From Polytrichum commune (taxonomy: Eukaryota; Streptophyta; Polytrichopsida; Polytrichales; Polytrichaceae): DNA of 64,000 nucleotides. This document shows, in pieces, positions 30,941 to 42,364 of this stretch. Position 1 is the stretch's first letter. Each line of letters opens with the position of its first letter. The stretch covers positions 22,466,527 to 22,530,526 of the forward strand of contig OX485808.1 in the NCBI GenBank assembly GCA_950295325.1, read 5' to 3'. Below the pieces are notes generated by a model. It searched no databases and was not told the origin of the DNA. It was given only the letters and a program-made list of their open reading frames with translations. Position numbers and translations under genes: made by a program.

Positions 30941-33364
30941 TGTACACCGCAGAAGGCACCCTCGGGCATTCAGGTAACAGACACTAAGCGGAGTGACGAA
31001 GAGGAGCGTCGCACACACAGAGGACCGCAAATTGAGCAAGTAAGAGAGAGAGAGTCCAGGAGGACCGGGGACTGACAGTCGGGGAACTGAGGGCCCGGGC
31101 GGGAGCTGAAGGGACCGGGAGCCGGCGGGAGCGATGGAGACTGGTAGTGAGCTAGGCGGAAGCTGAGGGGACTAGGAGCTGGCATCGGGGCTTAATGGGG
31201 GAAACAACCAATAGGATGATGCCACGTTGAGAACGAGTTGGAGCCGGCGGGAACGGGAGCCCAACCGTAGGGAATGGGCCTCAAACGGCGGGAACCGAGG
31301 ACGAGACCGTTGGGGAACGGATGAAGACATTAGTAAGTTAGGTTAGAGATTAGTGAAGATGTAGTCACTTTTTGGATGAGAGGCAAGCACTTAGTGACTT
31401 TAGGAAGTGACCACTTAGTAATTAACCAACAATGAGTGGACACGTACTTACTAACGTGTGTAGATGAAAGACAATGCCAAGGGATTTCCATCCCTTTGAT
31501 GACATTAACCGCTTTAACCATCTAAGCAATGAAAGGATGAGATCTTGGATGAATGACCCATGAATGGTAACCGCACACACCTAGGCACATCTAGGTATTA
31601 GAAGGAATTGCAACCAATCCACTTCTCACGAACATCTATATTTAGCACGTGTGGTTTCTGTAAATAGATGCGACATACCTAAATTTAGACTGCAGCCTTA
31701 ATTCAGACTGAAATTAGCCTAATTAGACATTTGGCATTAGGGGCCACACCTAACCGCTAATTCAACCAATTATAAGATTTCAAAACCTATATAAAGGGGC
31801 ACTACGGACCCCTATAGCACCTCATTATTCATTTCAACAATCCAACGTGAGCGTCAAGAAGAGCATTATCGGGAGCGTTTTAACGAAGACCTATTTGGAG
31901 CATTATCGGGAGCGATTTGAAGACAATCGGAGCTTCGCAATTTTACTCGAGGAATCGAAGATCTTTTCGAGCTTGAAGACTTAAAGGATTGAAATATATC
32001 CTCGAGCTTGAAGACTTAAAGGATTGAAATATATCCTCGAGCTTGAAGACTTAAAGGATTGAAATATTATCCTCGAACTTGAAGACGACTGAAGGCCCAA
32101 GGCTGAGGGACCACGAGGCCGCGAGGTGTGAAGACGAAGACTGAAGACTTAGCGACATTTGAAGATACTCGAAGACGAACGCCTTCGAGTTTGAAGACCG
32201 AATTTAGACTGAGAGCCCGCGATACTGAAGGCCCGCGGACTGGAGACTGCGACTGGAGGACCGCGGAACCGGACGACGATTTACGAGACTTGAAGATTGA
32301 TTCATAACGAATCCGAAGACTTGGAGATTTGAAGATCCCTTTTGGGTGTACCTTGAAGATTGAGGGCCCGAGGTACTGAGAGGCCACGAGACCATAGGAG
32401 CGAAGACTAAAGACCTGTGAAGTATTTGAAGACTTGATTGAAGACTTTTGAAGACCGGGAGAACATGGAAAGCTAAAGGGGCCACAAGACTGAGGGCCCA
32501 TGTGACTGGAGGACCGAGAAGACTTTAGGATTTGAAGGTCTTTTCAAGAGATTACGAAATCAAGGACTACAAGAAAAGACTTGAAGACATTAAAAGTTTT
32601 CTTCAAGATTTGGAGACTGAGGGCCCTCGGGACCAGAGGACCGCAAGCCCGAGACCAAGACCGCAAGTTTGAAGCCCTTTTGAGGACTAAAGGTTTAAAC
32701 GAACTTTCTAACCAAGATCTAAGATACCTTTTGGGTCTAAGGAGATGTCAAGATATCAAAAGTGAAGATGCTAAGAGATTGACAAAATCCGAAGCTCATC
32801 GTGAAGACAAAGAAGATTGCGTAAGGAATCCAAGACCGAAACACTCAAGAGAATAGGAAGATTAGAGAAGATCCTTCCTAGGAATTTAAAGATATTCAAG
32901 AATGAAGAACTAAATTCTCATGAGTAGAGAATACAAAGGAAAACCATACAAAAGGGAACTTTAGAAGAATGAAGACATTAAGAGGATTTCAAAGCCATCA
33001 TTCGAGAAAAGAAGAAATTAAAGACCATCAAGTAGTCAACTTCCACTTTGAAGGCATTGCAATGAATTGTTAAATGAAAACTCTCAAAGTAATGTGATTG
33101 TGAACTTTGGTTGAGGATTTATAAATGAATGGAAGAATGTTGTTATTGATTACAAAAGAACACTCTCTTCATTCGTAACACTTAACCTCGACATTAGGAT
33201 TTCGGGGAACATAAGCTTGAAAGCTTAGGCTACTTTCTCCTTAGAGATTTATCCAAGAGGAAACACCTTCAAAAGTTAATTTAGATAAGTGTAGTGTCCA
33301 TGTAAACCGGTCAGCAGCGGGTTACACCGTCTAAGTTGTTGAGGGTTTGAAGGTGACCTCGACA
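30941..33364 (+). repeat. 3' LTR of the giant element
   Basis: 2424 bp, identical in length and, as far as I compared, in sequence to 6366-8789, including the TATA box (31788-31795) and the 35-bp repeat. It is followed by GAGAC. Confidence 0.97.
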
Positions 33365-33369
33365 GAGAC

Positions 33370-34638
33370 TTCGACCGACCATGCTCCTCCTCCATGCTTG
33401 TAAAAGAATCTTTGCATGGAAGAGTCTAGGGTTTAAGTATTGGTTTAGTAAGGTATAGTGGCCGCTTTAGGTCACTGAAACCCTAAATCGTGGAGTGTGG
33501 TAACTTCCTTTATCATGGTCAATTAACTCATGATTAAGTATAGTGTAATGTTATAACTTCGGTGTAAAGCTTACCAATTATTACATGCTTTGTAGGAATT
33601 TTTAATCAACTTGTCAAGAGTATAACATTTTATTATTTATATAGCTTAAAGGCAATAACAAAAGAGAAAGAGATCAAATTTTTGTCTTAATTTTACAATT
33701 GTTAGTAATATGCAGTTTAACAAAGCCACCCTTCAACTACTTATAATTACTCTATTTGTTTTTTTCAAGTTCCCTACATGGTTTCATATTTAGTTTTTTT
33801 GTCAACATCCTCCAAGATTTAATTTGAAGTCAAGCTAGACTTATACACCTACACTAAAGTGTTGATTGCCTTTGTTTTTATTTTAGAACCATGTACATTA
33901 CGTCTAACGAAACTATAATTTGTTCCTTTGGGAGGACCCTATGTTACTCATAATGGGCTTATAACATGTTCCATTGCATTTATACGGAGGGTCTTAGTAG
34001 GGACCACATGAGAACCATATACAAAAGTTACTTATTCACAAATTTTACCCCCAATGAATTCTTGAGACCCTATATTTTGAACATTGATGGTTTTAGAATG
34101 TGAACACACAATGACCTCCCTCGGAAGTCTTAGATTGTTTGCAAATGCAATGATAGGAAAAAGACTTGACATGAAAATACTCCTAGTCCGAGATGACTCT
34201 AAACTACCGGGTGATGGTGGAAAGGTACCCATTTCCAAATGGAGTGATTGGCAGTTCGATTCCCGCTGCAATATCTTCTCTTCACTTGAAAGAACTAGCT
34301 AGGTAGTTAGGAAACCAAGAGCCCACCCACTATAAGGTAGGCAGTAAACCCCACCTTGCATCAAGAGGATTCTTGAGCAGGTTAAGGCCAACGGGCTCAA
34401 ATTCACATTGGATTGCTCAACGTTGGTTATTTATTTGAGAATAATCCAATTAGAAGGCGTACAATACCGTTTTACATTGGCAATTTTGAATATAGGAGTC
34501 AAATGTCTAATTTATTTCCAAAAACAAATTTTGACAAACTTGGAAATACGTATTTTCCTTAAAATTTCCATGTTAGATTATATTTTAGGAAATAAGTTAA
34601 CTCCCATCAAAGCCGACTGGATAGGACAGCACACAAAA
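33370..34638. other. Intergenic flank of the giant element
   Basis: No gene supported. Short unmatched frames on both strands near 34032-34302. Confidence 0.4.
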
Positions 34639-34846
34639 TAGTGTATTTAAATGTCATTTTCTATTTTGGAGTCACACAATGCTATATATATTTACTATTA
34701 TTGTATTTGTTTTACCAAGTAAAGATGACAATGTTCCATAATATCTAAACAACCAATTTGACTTTTGTTAGCAAAAAATGAGTTATACCATTCATAGTTG
34801 TGGCATTGTGTAATTCCAAATAGTAAATGACACTAAATACAACATA
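34639..34846. mobile_element. MITE with ~44-bp inverted ends (family 2, copy 1)
   Basis: The left end contains TGTCATTTTCTATTTTGGAGTCACACAATGC and the right end its imperfect reverse complement with GCATTGTGTAATTCCAAATAG. No coding capacity. A relative lies at 49211-49422. The outer motif ACACTAAATAC resembles the ends of the 397-bp family. Confidence 0.7.
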
Positions 34847-36306
34847 TAGTGTAGCGATGGTTTGACACCCATTCTCCTATGATATGTGGCCTTAATTGTG
34901 GCATGAGGCTCTTGTTTGATGAATGTGGGGTTACGAGCTTACACGGTTACTTGGTCATTGGGTTACTTTGGTCCAATTACCTTCAAGCACAGCCTTTTCT
35001 TGGTGTTCCAATGTCCTAACTGTAATTGTGCTTTTTTTTGCAATGGATATCTATTTGATTTCACATTGAAGTTCAATCCAATAGAACAAAGATGCTCATT
35101 GACCCAAAATATAAAGTATAGAATTTTATGTATGGACCATGGTCCCCCAAACTGGACAATGTTGAGAGTCGATGTTTTGCCTATGTGAGCCAATGGTATG
35201 GCATCTTGGTCCATTGAACAATATAGCAAGCACCGTTCATTTGAACTAATAGTTGCTACATTTATTATCTCGAGATAGTGAGGGATTGCTAATAGTGCGT
35301 GTGGGAAATTAGTGAAGGTGGTACTAAATGTCTTTGTGTCATCAAAAGATCTAGGAAGCATTGTTCATCTTGTCACTATGCATAAAAAATACTATTCATA
35401 ACAACATTATTCACTGAAATTATTGTGCCTATTTATCATGGCCCTATTCATTGACAAGCATGTGTTCCAATATAATATTTTTATCACTTTACAAGCACCT
35501 TGGAGCACACACACACTAGTTTTCTTGAAGTGTATGGTAAATGAGCATGTATTCATGAATTTGATATCACTCAGTAAAAATTTCAATCCTCACCAATTTT
35601 GAGACTTGGCAAAAAAATAGTGCGTCTTTTAGGATAATCAATATAGTCTCCATTTGTTCAAATGAACACTTGTAACCATTTTAGACCTACATGCCTTTAA
35701 ATATCCTACTCAACAAGAAGATATCCATAACCGGATCACTCATCCAAGAGCATAAAGGTATCATAACTCGTCATAACTTTCCATTTACGGAGGCACCATA
35801 TCATCCATAACTCACTATTATGTCCATGAGCAGTTTAGGTATGATTAATAACCACTCGAGTAGATGGATGCCTCACCGCTCCTACGTTTTATCATCCACT
35901 CTCCTCTCGCTAGTTATTTGTCCCATACTCCTATATATCTTTATCTAGTTCCCATAGTCTACTCATGATTGAAGGCTCCTTATGGAGACTCGACACAATT
36001 TGCATCAAACTCCCAAATCTAGAAAAACAAAAGTAAAAGCAAAATAAAAATGCACACTCGATGTACATCCTTTATAATTAACCATGCATAACATTAGTCA
36101 ACGATGTGGGCCCACATAATATAACAGTGGGATGCTAGTAGATCTATATGATTATGAGTCTCCATGTGCAACTTTTCGACCATCTCATTGTTATAGGAAC
36201 GATGGCTGAAAACTAAGTAATGTTACATGTTGTGGTTGAATTTTGTGTTGACTTATGAGAAGGTTTGTTGCATACATCTCCACCCACTAATACACTAAAT
36301 AAACAT
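34847..36306. other. Intergenic DNA
   Basis: No gene supported. Frames at 34916-35188 and 34963-35361 are on opposite strands of the same DNA and match nothing I know. Confidence 0.4.
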
Positions 36307-36632
36307 ACTAGTGTGGGTAAAAAATTAGCATGGGCCATAATGTTTTTCTAGTAATGTTGGAATTACCGTGGGACGAAGGCCCTAAGTCTTCTCTAAGCTT
36401 CATGAAGACCTCTGACCAACACCTTACAGGAAAAAATAGTCATTGTACATCAAAAGTACCACAAAAAGAAAACAATCACCCACATCGATTTTATAGAAAA
36501 TAAATATTATGGTCCACCCTAATTTCCTATTAGAAATTTACCGTGGTTTGAAAATTGAAGGTGGACCACACTAATTTTCATCATGAGAAATAGCTTAAGC
36601 TCTAGAAACTTATTGTGGCCCATACTAATAAG
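36307..36632. mobile_element. MITE (family 3, copy 1)
   Basis: Ends are CTAGTGTGGGT...TTAGCATGGGCC and, inverted, CTTATTAGTATGGGCCACAATAAG. 47583-47892 is a diverged copy in the opposite orientation, sharing the inner GACCAACAC and AGGCCCTA.GTCTT segments. Confidence 0.7.
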
Positions 36633-37247
36633 ACAATTAAGTGCAGCCAAGGATTGTTGATTAATCAGTTACGCAATAACGTTCTTCTCATAAGTTCAAC
36701 CTTTACTAACAAAAGTTCAACATATTGTTTGAATATTATAGAACACAATGTCTTTGCTTGGTAAAATATTACATTCTCATCAAATTGTTATTGTACTGCG
36801 TACCTCCAAATAATAACACACACTAATTGGGATAATCAATGTAGCATGTGGGTAACCTCTTCACATGATCCATCTTATTACACTCAAATTTTGGCCACAA
36901 ATTCACGTCTGATTAATGGAAGTTGAAGGTTGAAATTTAAACCATCTAATTAATTTTTTTTCAAAGTATTCAATTCAATTGTCTATAAGAAATGCTACTT
37001 GTATAATTTTGTTTCAAAATTTGTAATTAGAATAGTACTAAGCCTACCCTCTACACCCTTTTCAAAGGGGTAGGGGGTAGGTAGTAGCTTACATAGCCGG
37101 TGTTGTCATATCATGGTTTCCAGGACCATAATCATGTATTAATAGATTTCAACACATTCCACCAGGTTAGCAGTCCCATGTAGGGATCAAGCTAGTGGCC
37201 ACACATGGTTTTCATGGTTTTTATTTAAAGTACATCAATATTAATTG
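36633..37247. other. Intergenic DNA
   Basis: AT-rich, no gene or strong repeat seen. Confidence 0.4.
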
Positions 37248-37622
37248 GTTAGCCTAGGCCCCGGGCTCAATCACATATGTGTTCGGCTGGGCCCCGCCCC
37301 CTCCCAAGCCTCCTTAATTGCCCGGTCAGTCTTCATGACCGCACCTGCGTGGGAACTCTTCTCCGTTGGGAACCAATGTGACAATACCCAGGTTAAAATT
37401 ATAAATATTCAAGTTGACGTCATTTTCAATATTTCTAAGTTAATTGATGGAGTTAATCGCACGCCAAAGGAGCTTACTGGCTTAGGTGACTGGGTATTGT
37501 CACATCGGTTGGAAGAGTTCCTGCGCAAATGCGAGTATGAAGACTGGGCAGTGAAGGAGGCGTGGGAGGGGCGGGTCCCACTTAAACACATATGTGATTT
37601 AGCTTGGGGCTTAGCCTAGCCC
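37248..37622. mobile_element. GC-rich hairpin element (375 bp)
   Basis: Two imperfectly complementary arms of about 150 bp (37248-37400 and 37485-37622) around a short AT-rich loop. Both contain ATCACATATGTGTT, GGG.CCCGCCCC(T)CCCA.GCCTCCTT and TGTGACAATACCCAG. AATTG at 37243-37247 and 37623-37627 could be a 5-bp target duplication. It is either a MITE or an inverted duplication. A 124-codon frame through it reflects the absence of stops in GC-rich arms. Confidence 0.7.
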
Positions 37623-37627
37623 AATTG

Positions 37628-38114
37628 TTGGCTGACTACCAATTTACCCTTGCATAATAAACATTACTTCTGTTGAGTATTTTTCAATTCGTATGGATGG
37701 CCCAACTCAAAAGGGCATTATGCTTCCTAAATTCCCGGCCCTAGGTTGCAACAACTTAATGCTTTTTCTTTTATCTTTTTTTTTTTTTTGTAAAAACAAA
37801 CCTATTTCTCATTTGAAGGTTGAAGTAGAACCAATAGAAATACATGTATTCATTACTATTGTGTTGTCACGGACACCCATGTGGAAGCCTAGAAACAATG
37901 TTGATTTTGTCAAGTCAACACCGCAACTTAGGGTCTTGCGTTTTAATGTTAACTTTGAACTTTTATAACTTTTGCATAAGAAATGCAAACAAGGAAAATA
38001 CTTTGATGCCTTGGAATCCCATGTGAATTGGTGATGTTAACCATTTTTTCTTAAAATGTAAGAATGTGCTCAGTGATTAGTTAGTGACAATTTTAGCACC
38101 ACCTACGTTAGGGT
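37628..38114. other. Intergenic DNA
   Basis: No gene supported. Confidence 0.4.
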
Positions 38115-38615
38115 TTAAGGGGTTGTTTACACCATGGACCATGAAGTCATCCCAAGACTGTGTAAAATTTGTGATTGGTTGTCGAACTTGTCTTAGGACC
38201 ACTTCGGTTTACACCAAAGAAAAGAATGTTAGAGCGACCATGGAGTTCGAGGTTCCTAAGAGATAGATTTTAAGGCCTACATTATTCATTGACATGGTCC
38301 AACATGTTTTGCGGTGGGAGAGGCAAAAGAGGTGCTATGATAGACAAAGGCAAGGGCCCATGGCAGAGAAGACAAAAAAAAAAGGTCAAACTTGATTTTT
38401 TTTTCTTCCATAATTGCCCTTTTCGGACATATATTATCAAAGAAATTAACACATCCACTTTTGGATGCATGGTCATTCCTCTTGGTCCACATTCGATTTA
38501 CACCTACTGACGGGCCCAAAGGCTTTGTTTAAGGAATCGGACCATGAAGTTGGACCGTGGGAAAAGACCATCTTATATGGCCCGACTTCATGATCCGTGG
38601 TATAAACTGCCCCTA
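38115..38615. mobile_element. MITE with ~33-bp inverted ends
   Basis: Left end TAAGGGGTTGTTTACACCATGG followed by ACCATGAAGTC; the right end is its imperfect inverse, ending AACTGCCCCTAA. TAGGGG-type ends suggest hAT, but I could not find a clean 8-bp duplication. Confidence 0.6.
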
Positions 38616-40010
38616 AGTTTCTATGCACAAGTTGTTACGGTGGTTCCAAATCCCCAATGGGGCAATCCAGGGTTCAGGAGATTTTTGAGCTCAACCAGCT
38701 AAAAGCTGCCCCTTCACAACTTCTACTGGTTTTTTCAAGATTTGACTGGTTGCAAATTTGTTGCCATTAATTTGGACCAGCCAATATCCTATATGTTTTT
38801 TCAAGTGTTGGCTAATTTCCTCTTCGTTGTAATGACAACCGGCCAAAAACTTGGGCATTGATAAGTAAGCCGGTTTCCAATGTAGCAAAATTATATCTAC
38901 AAACAACATGCACCAATCAACAACAACGTCCAAAGAACATATCAACATATAACAATAACATGTAATGATATCAACATCCAACAACAATGATCAACAATTT
39001 ATCCATAGCAGGAGTTGAACCTGAAATAACCTATCAACCGGTTGATGGCCATGGATTTACTCTTCTATCATACCTAGGTCTTAAAACCTCATATTAGATT
39101 TGAGGCCACAACATGATAAAATAGTAACCTAACATACCATACTATATACAAAAATGAAATTCATCAACTATTAGAATCAAAATCAGCAATATCATCTTCA
39201 CCTTCAAGAGGAAAACGCCCTGAAAGGTATCTATGTGGATGTGAAAACAACCATCTAAACTTTGTAGAGTTCCTCCATAAAGCTATGGCTTCCATTAGTA
39301 CGTTACCAAGATCACCACGAAGATCTTTCATAGACACACGCATAATACATTCTAAACGCTAGCGGTCAACAATGAAATGCAATAATGAAGCAAAAGCTTC
39401 GCCTATCCGCCATTCACCAAATCGCTACAAGCCTACAACAAACACATAACCTATACCCTAGAACCAAATGATATCCAACCCTAGATGAATCAAGCCGGAC
39501 AAAATCCGCATGTTTCACAATTCATCCGGGTGAAAATCCTCCTCCTCAAAACGATTGCCGGTTGAAACCCATTTTATTTTATTTTTAAAAGCACCGGTTT
39601 CACATCCTCCACTTGCCCAATTCAACTGGACTTTTCACAAAACCAACCGGCCGCCATTACAAAATTACCGGTTCTCCCCGGACATTAGGGCAATCATATT
39701 CTACAAAGCAGATGGCAATTGATGGGTGTAGACTGTGAGGCTTTTATGAGAGTCCATCATTTGGATGTCTGTAAGCTAAGCAGGCCAAATCGCATGCTCA
39801 TTGCTCAAGCAGTCCAAGAGGATGAATTCAAAACGACCGACCTAATCACACGGCCACAGGCTCCACACTTTCACTTTGTTCACCCAACCAACCACATCAA
39901 CTATTAAAAGAATACCCCCAAAAAAACAACTACTCGAAAGAAGAAGAAAAAGACACCTTTCATTTATTTACTCGAGGGGTGGATGGGTGGGGCAGATCCA
40001 TGTGACTTGA
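38616..40010. other. Intergenic DNA with decayed repeats
   Basis: 39480-39690 has several CCGGTT/AACCGG words and GGTTCTCCCCGG, resembling decayed copies of the hAT MITE family at 58332-58557. No gene is supported; the 62-codon frame at 39719-39907 is unrecognised. Confidence 0.4.
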
Positions 40011-40011
40011 C

Positions 40012-40198
40012 CCTTCCACACACGAGACTGAGAGCCCGTGGTGACCGTTGCACTTCAAGCACTCTCACTGGTGGTCCCAAGTCTTAGGGCCATTCCACAC
40101 ACGAGACTGAGAGCCTGTGACCATTGCACTTCCAGCACTCTCATTGGTGGTCCCCAATCCCACTGATCTCAGGGCCATTCCACACACGAGACTGAGAG
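40012..40198 (+). repeat. ~80-bp tandem repeat cut by the chromovirus
   Basis: TTCCACACACGAGACTGAGAG recurs starting near 40012, 40090 and 40175 (periods about 78 and 85). The third unit is cut off by the 5' LTR at 40199 and does not resume after the 3' LTR. Confidence 0.85.
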
Positions 40199-40559
40199 TG
40201 TAACGTGTATTACATATTTATTGTTTTATGTTTATTTACAACCTCTCATTCAACTGGGACTCCTTTACTATAAAACTAGAGGCGCTACCCTGAGTGCTCT
40301 AGCAGTCCTAAAGGTAAAGGGAGTTAACTACTAGTTGATGACTGTGGTTCTACATGTAGTTCTCCCACGTAAGTAGAGACCACTATTTAACTGCACTTAG
40401 AGATATCCTAAAGGCATGGGGGAGAGCTCGTTAATATATATTTAACTACCACTTAACTACCAGTTGGAGGTGGCCTCAACTGCCAGTGGTACTTGTATAT
40501 AAGCTCTAAGGTTGGGTGGAACATGCCTCTTGAATCTCATAATATTTGAGAACGTTACA
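40199..40559 (+). repeat. 5' LTR of the chromovirus
   Basis: 361 bp, TGTAACGTG...GAACGTTACA, with short inverted ends TGTAACG/CGTTACA. TATATAA at 40496-40502 is the likely TATA box. Confidence 0.95.
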
Positions 40560-40560
40560 T

Positions 40561-40578
40561 TGGTATCAGAGCCGGCGC
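40561..40578 (+). promoter_or_regulatory. Primer binding site (initiator tRNA-Met type)
   Basis: TGGTATCAGAGCCGGCGC, one base after the LTR. TGGTATCAGAGC is the standard tRNA-iMet PBS of many plant LTR elements. Confidence 0.92.
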
Positions 40579-41299
40579 TCTTGTACCTTGTTTTCATTTG
40601 GGTTTCTATTAACTTCCGCTGTGTAATTGTTATGCTGGTAATTTTTCTGGAGGGTGTTGCGATCCTGGGGGGTCGCGTCTCGCCTCGTCTCGTCTCGTCT
40701 CCTTCCGGCCTAGCAGAGGGAGGCAGCCTGCTGCCTGGGCAGTGAGCGTCGCACAGGAGAGCTACGTCGTCTCCTGTGGCTCTCATTTTAGGGGGTCATA
40801 AATAATTGGTTTTAGTGATCACTGCTAAAATCTGAAGATGTTTTAAGTCAGTGGGGTGGAGTTATAGTATTCTGAAACCTGGGTAGATTTATGCACGAAA
40901 AAGGGTATAACTCCTAGACAGAAAATATGATAGGCTCGAAATTTGGTGAGATGATTTGTGTTTAGTCTCTCTAGTCACAGTTAAAATTTCAGGTCATTTC
41001 AAGAAAGTCAGAGGAAGCTATCCTATTCTGAAGTTCTTCTGAGAGCATCATACGAAAAAGTTTATAACTCCTAGGCAGAAAATCGGATCGGGTCGAAATT
41101 TTGGGGCAAGATTTCTGAGTAGGTTGTTTACTCGTGGTTAAAATCTGAAAACTATGGCTCTCAGACACGAGGTTATTTTTTCTGTTGGGGAAAGCTACTG
41201 GGGGGTAGAATTGTTTTGTCTACTGTTTTGGTTTTTATTGTACAGGACCGCGTGAGCAGTCCCGTAAATTTTTGGCATTGTATTTTGTGTGTTTATGTT

Positions 41300-42353
41300 A
41301 TGGCCATCGAGGATATGGACACTTCTGGACCGTCACGGGAGGATAGTCCTCCCCAGGTTTTCCCGATTGGCACATCCTCTTCACCGAGTGATGCAAGTAT
41401 CCATAGTTTGGTGGTCCAAGCTATTCTCGATTGTGAACACGCATTCCAATCGCTTGAAAGCATTGGAATGCCAGGTCCAACTCTTGAAGAAGTATAATGA
41501 GGGGGACCGTTCTAAGTCCACCACAGCTGCTGGCAAGCCGGAACGGTTCAAGGATAAGTCCAAAATTACCATTCAGGCTTGGCTCAACCAGATGAAAAAG
41601 TTTTTGGTTGCACGCCAGATTGCTCCTGAGGAGTGGGTCACAATTGCGTCAACATATCTGGAAACCAATGTGTCACAACATTGGGATATACTTGCATTGG
41701 AGCTGGCAGCGGATAAGAAAGATCCGCAGCTCTGGGATAACTTCTATGATACATTACTCACTACTTATGGCAGTGTCAATCAGGAGTTGGTAGCCCGGAA
41801 CAAGCTTCGTGTTCTTAAACAGAAAGGTTCTGTTGAGGACTATGCAAATGAGTTTCAGCAGTTGTGCTCACACATTACTAAAAATCCTGTCTCATGGGGA
41901 GATAAGATTGAGAGATTCATATCAGGGCTCAAGGAGGATATCCGCAAGAAGGTCTTGGTGGATCCTAAGGGCGATGGTGGGCCATGGGAGGACATCAAGC
42001 GTCTCATCAATTATGCAGTGACTATAGACGCTACGTACACACAAGATGCAAAAGGACGGGACAATGATAAGTCTCATTTTGATGCACCGGTTGTCAAGAC
42101 CAATGGCCACACAGGGCCGATTAGAGACAACAAGTCTCGCCGCTCTGAAGGCCGCTCTTCCGCCTTTTACAAGAAGAGTAAGCAGGGTAAAGGGGAGGCC
42201 CCTTCGGCAAGAAGCACTGACAAAAAGGATGGTCTTTGTTTTCAATGTCACAAGGAAGGACACTTGGCTAGAGATTGTCCTGATGGCAAGAAGAGTGTTG
42301 AGCAGCAACCTGCAAAGAAAAGCAAAAAGCATTTTCACAAGTCCGATACTTAG
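41300..42353 (+). pseudogene. gag: Chromovirus Gag (one frameshift)
   Basis: The natural start is ATG 41300 (MAIEDMDTSGPS). That frame runs to about 41460, where a one-base indel moves homology to the next frame. It then continues with a typical retrotransposon gag core (QAWLNQMKKFL, LETNVSQHW, FQQLCSHI) and one zinc knuckle, CFQCHKEGHLARDC, ending at TAG 42351-42353. A basic Lys-rich tail follows the knuckle. The Met at 41289 in the second frame is not the biological start. Gag forms the virus-like particle. Confidence 0.85.
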
Positions 42354-42364
42354 GCAGTGGGCTA

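Larger units (their letters stand above)
6366..33364 (+). mobile_element. Giant (27.0 kb) Ty3/gypsy LTR retrotransposon, non-chromovirus (Athila/Tat-like side)
   Basis: A complete element flanked by the 5-bp duplication GAGAC (6361-6365 and 33365-33369), with 2424-bp TG...CA LTRs, PBS and PPT. Gene order is ORF1, gag, PR, RT, RNase H, HHCC array, integrase core, then a long accessory ORF. No chromodomain is seen. Extra ORFs before gag and after pol are known in the Athila/Tat/Ogre group, so placement there is an inference from layout and motifs. Nested insertions (a 733-bp hAT-type MITE and a 6.4-kb solo-LTR complex) account for about 7.2 kb. The LTRs appear identical, yet pol has several stops and frameshifts, so this copy is not autonomous now. 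Confidence 0.95.

Noticed and set aside
39001-39070. Possible tRNA-derived SINE (GGAGTTGAACC resembles an inverted B box)
   Set aside because: No convincing A box, cloverleaf or poly(A)-like end.
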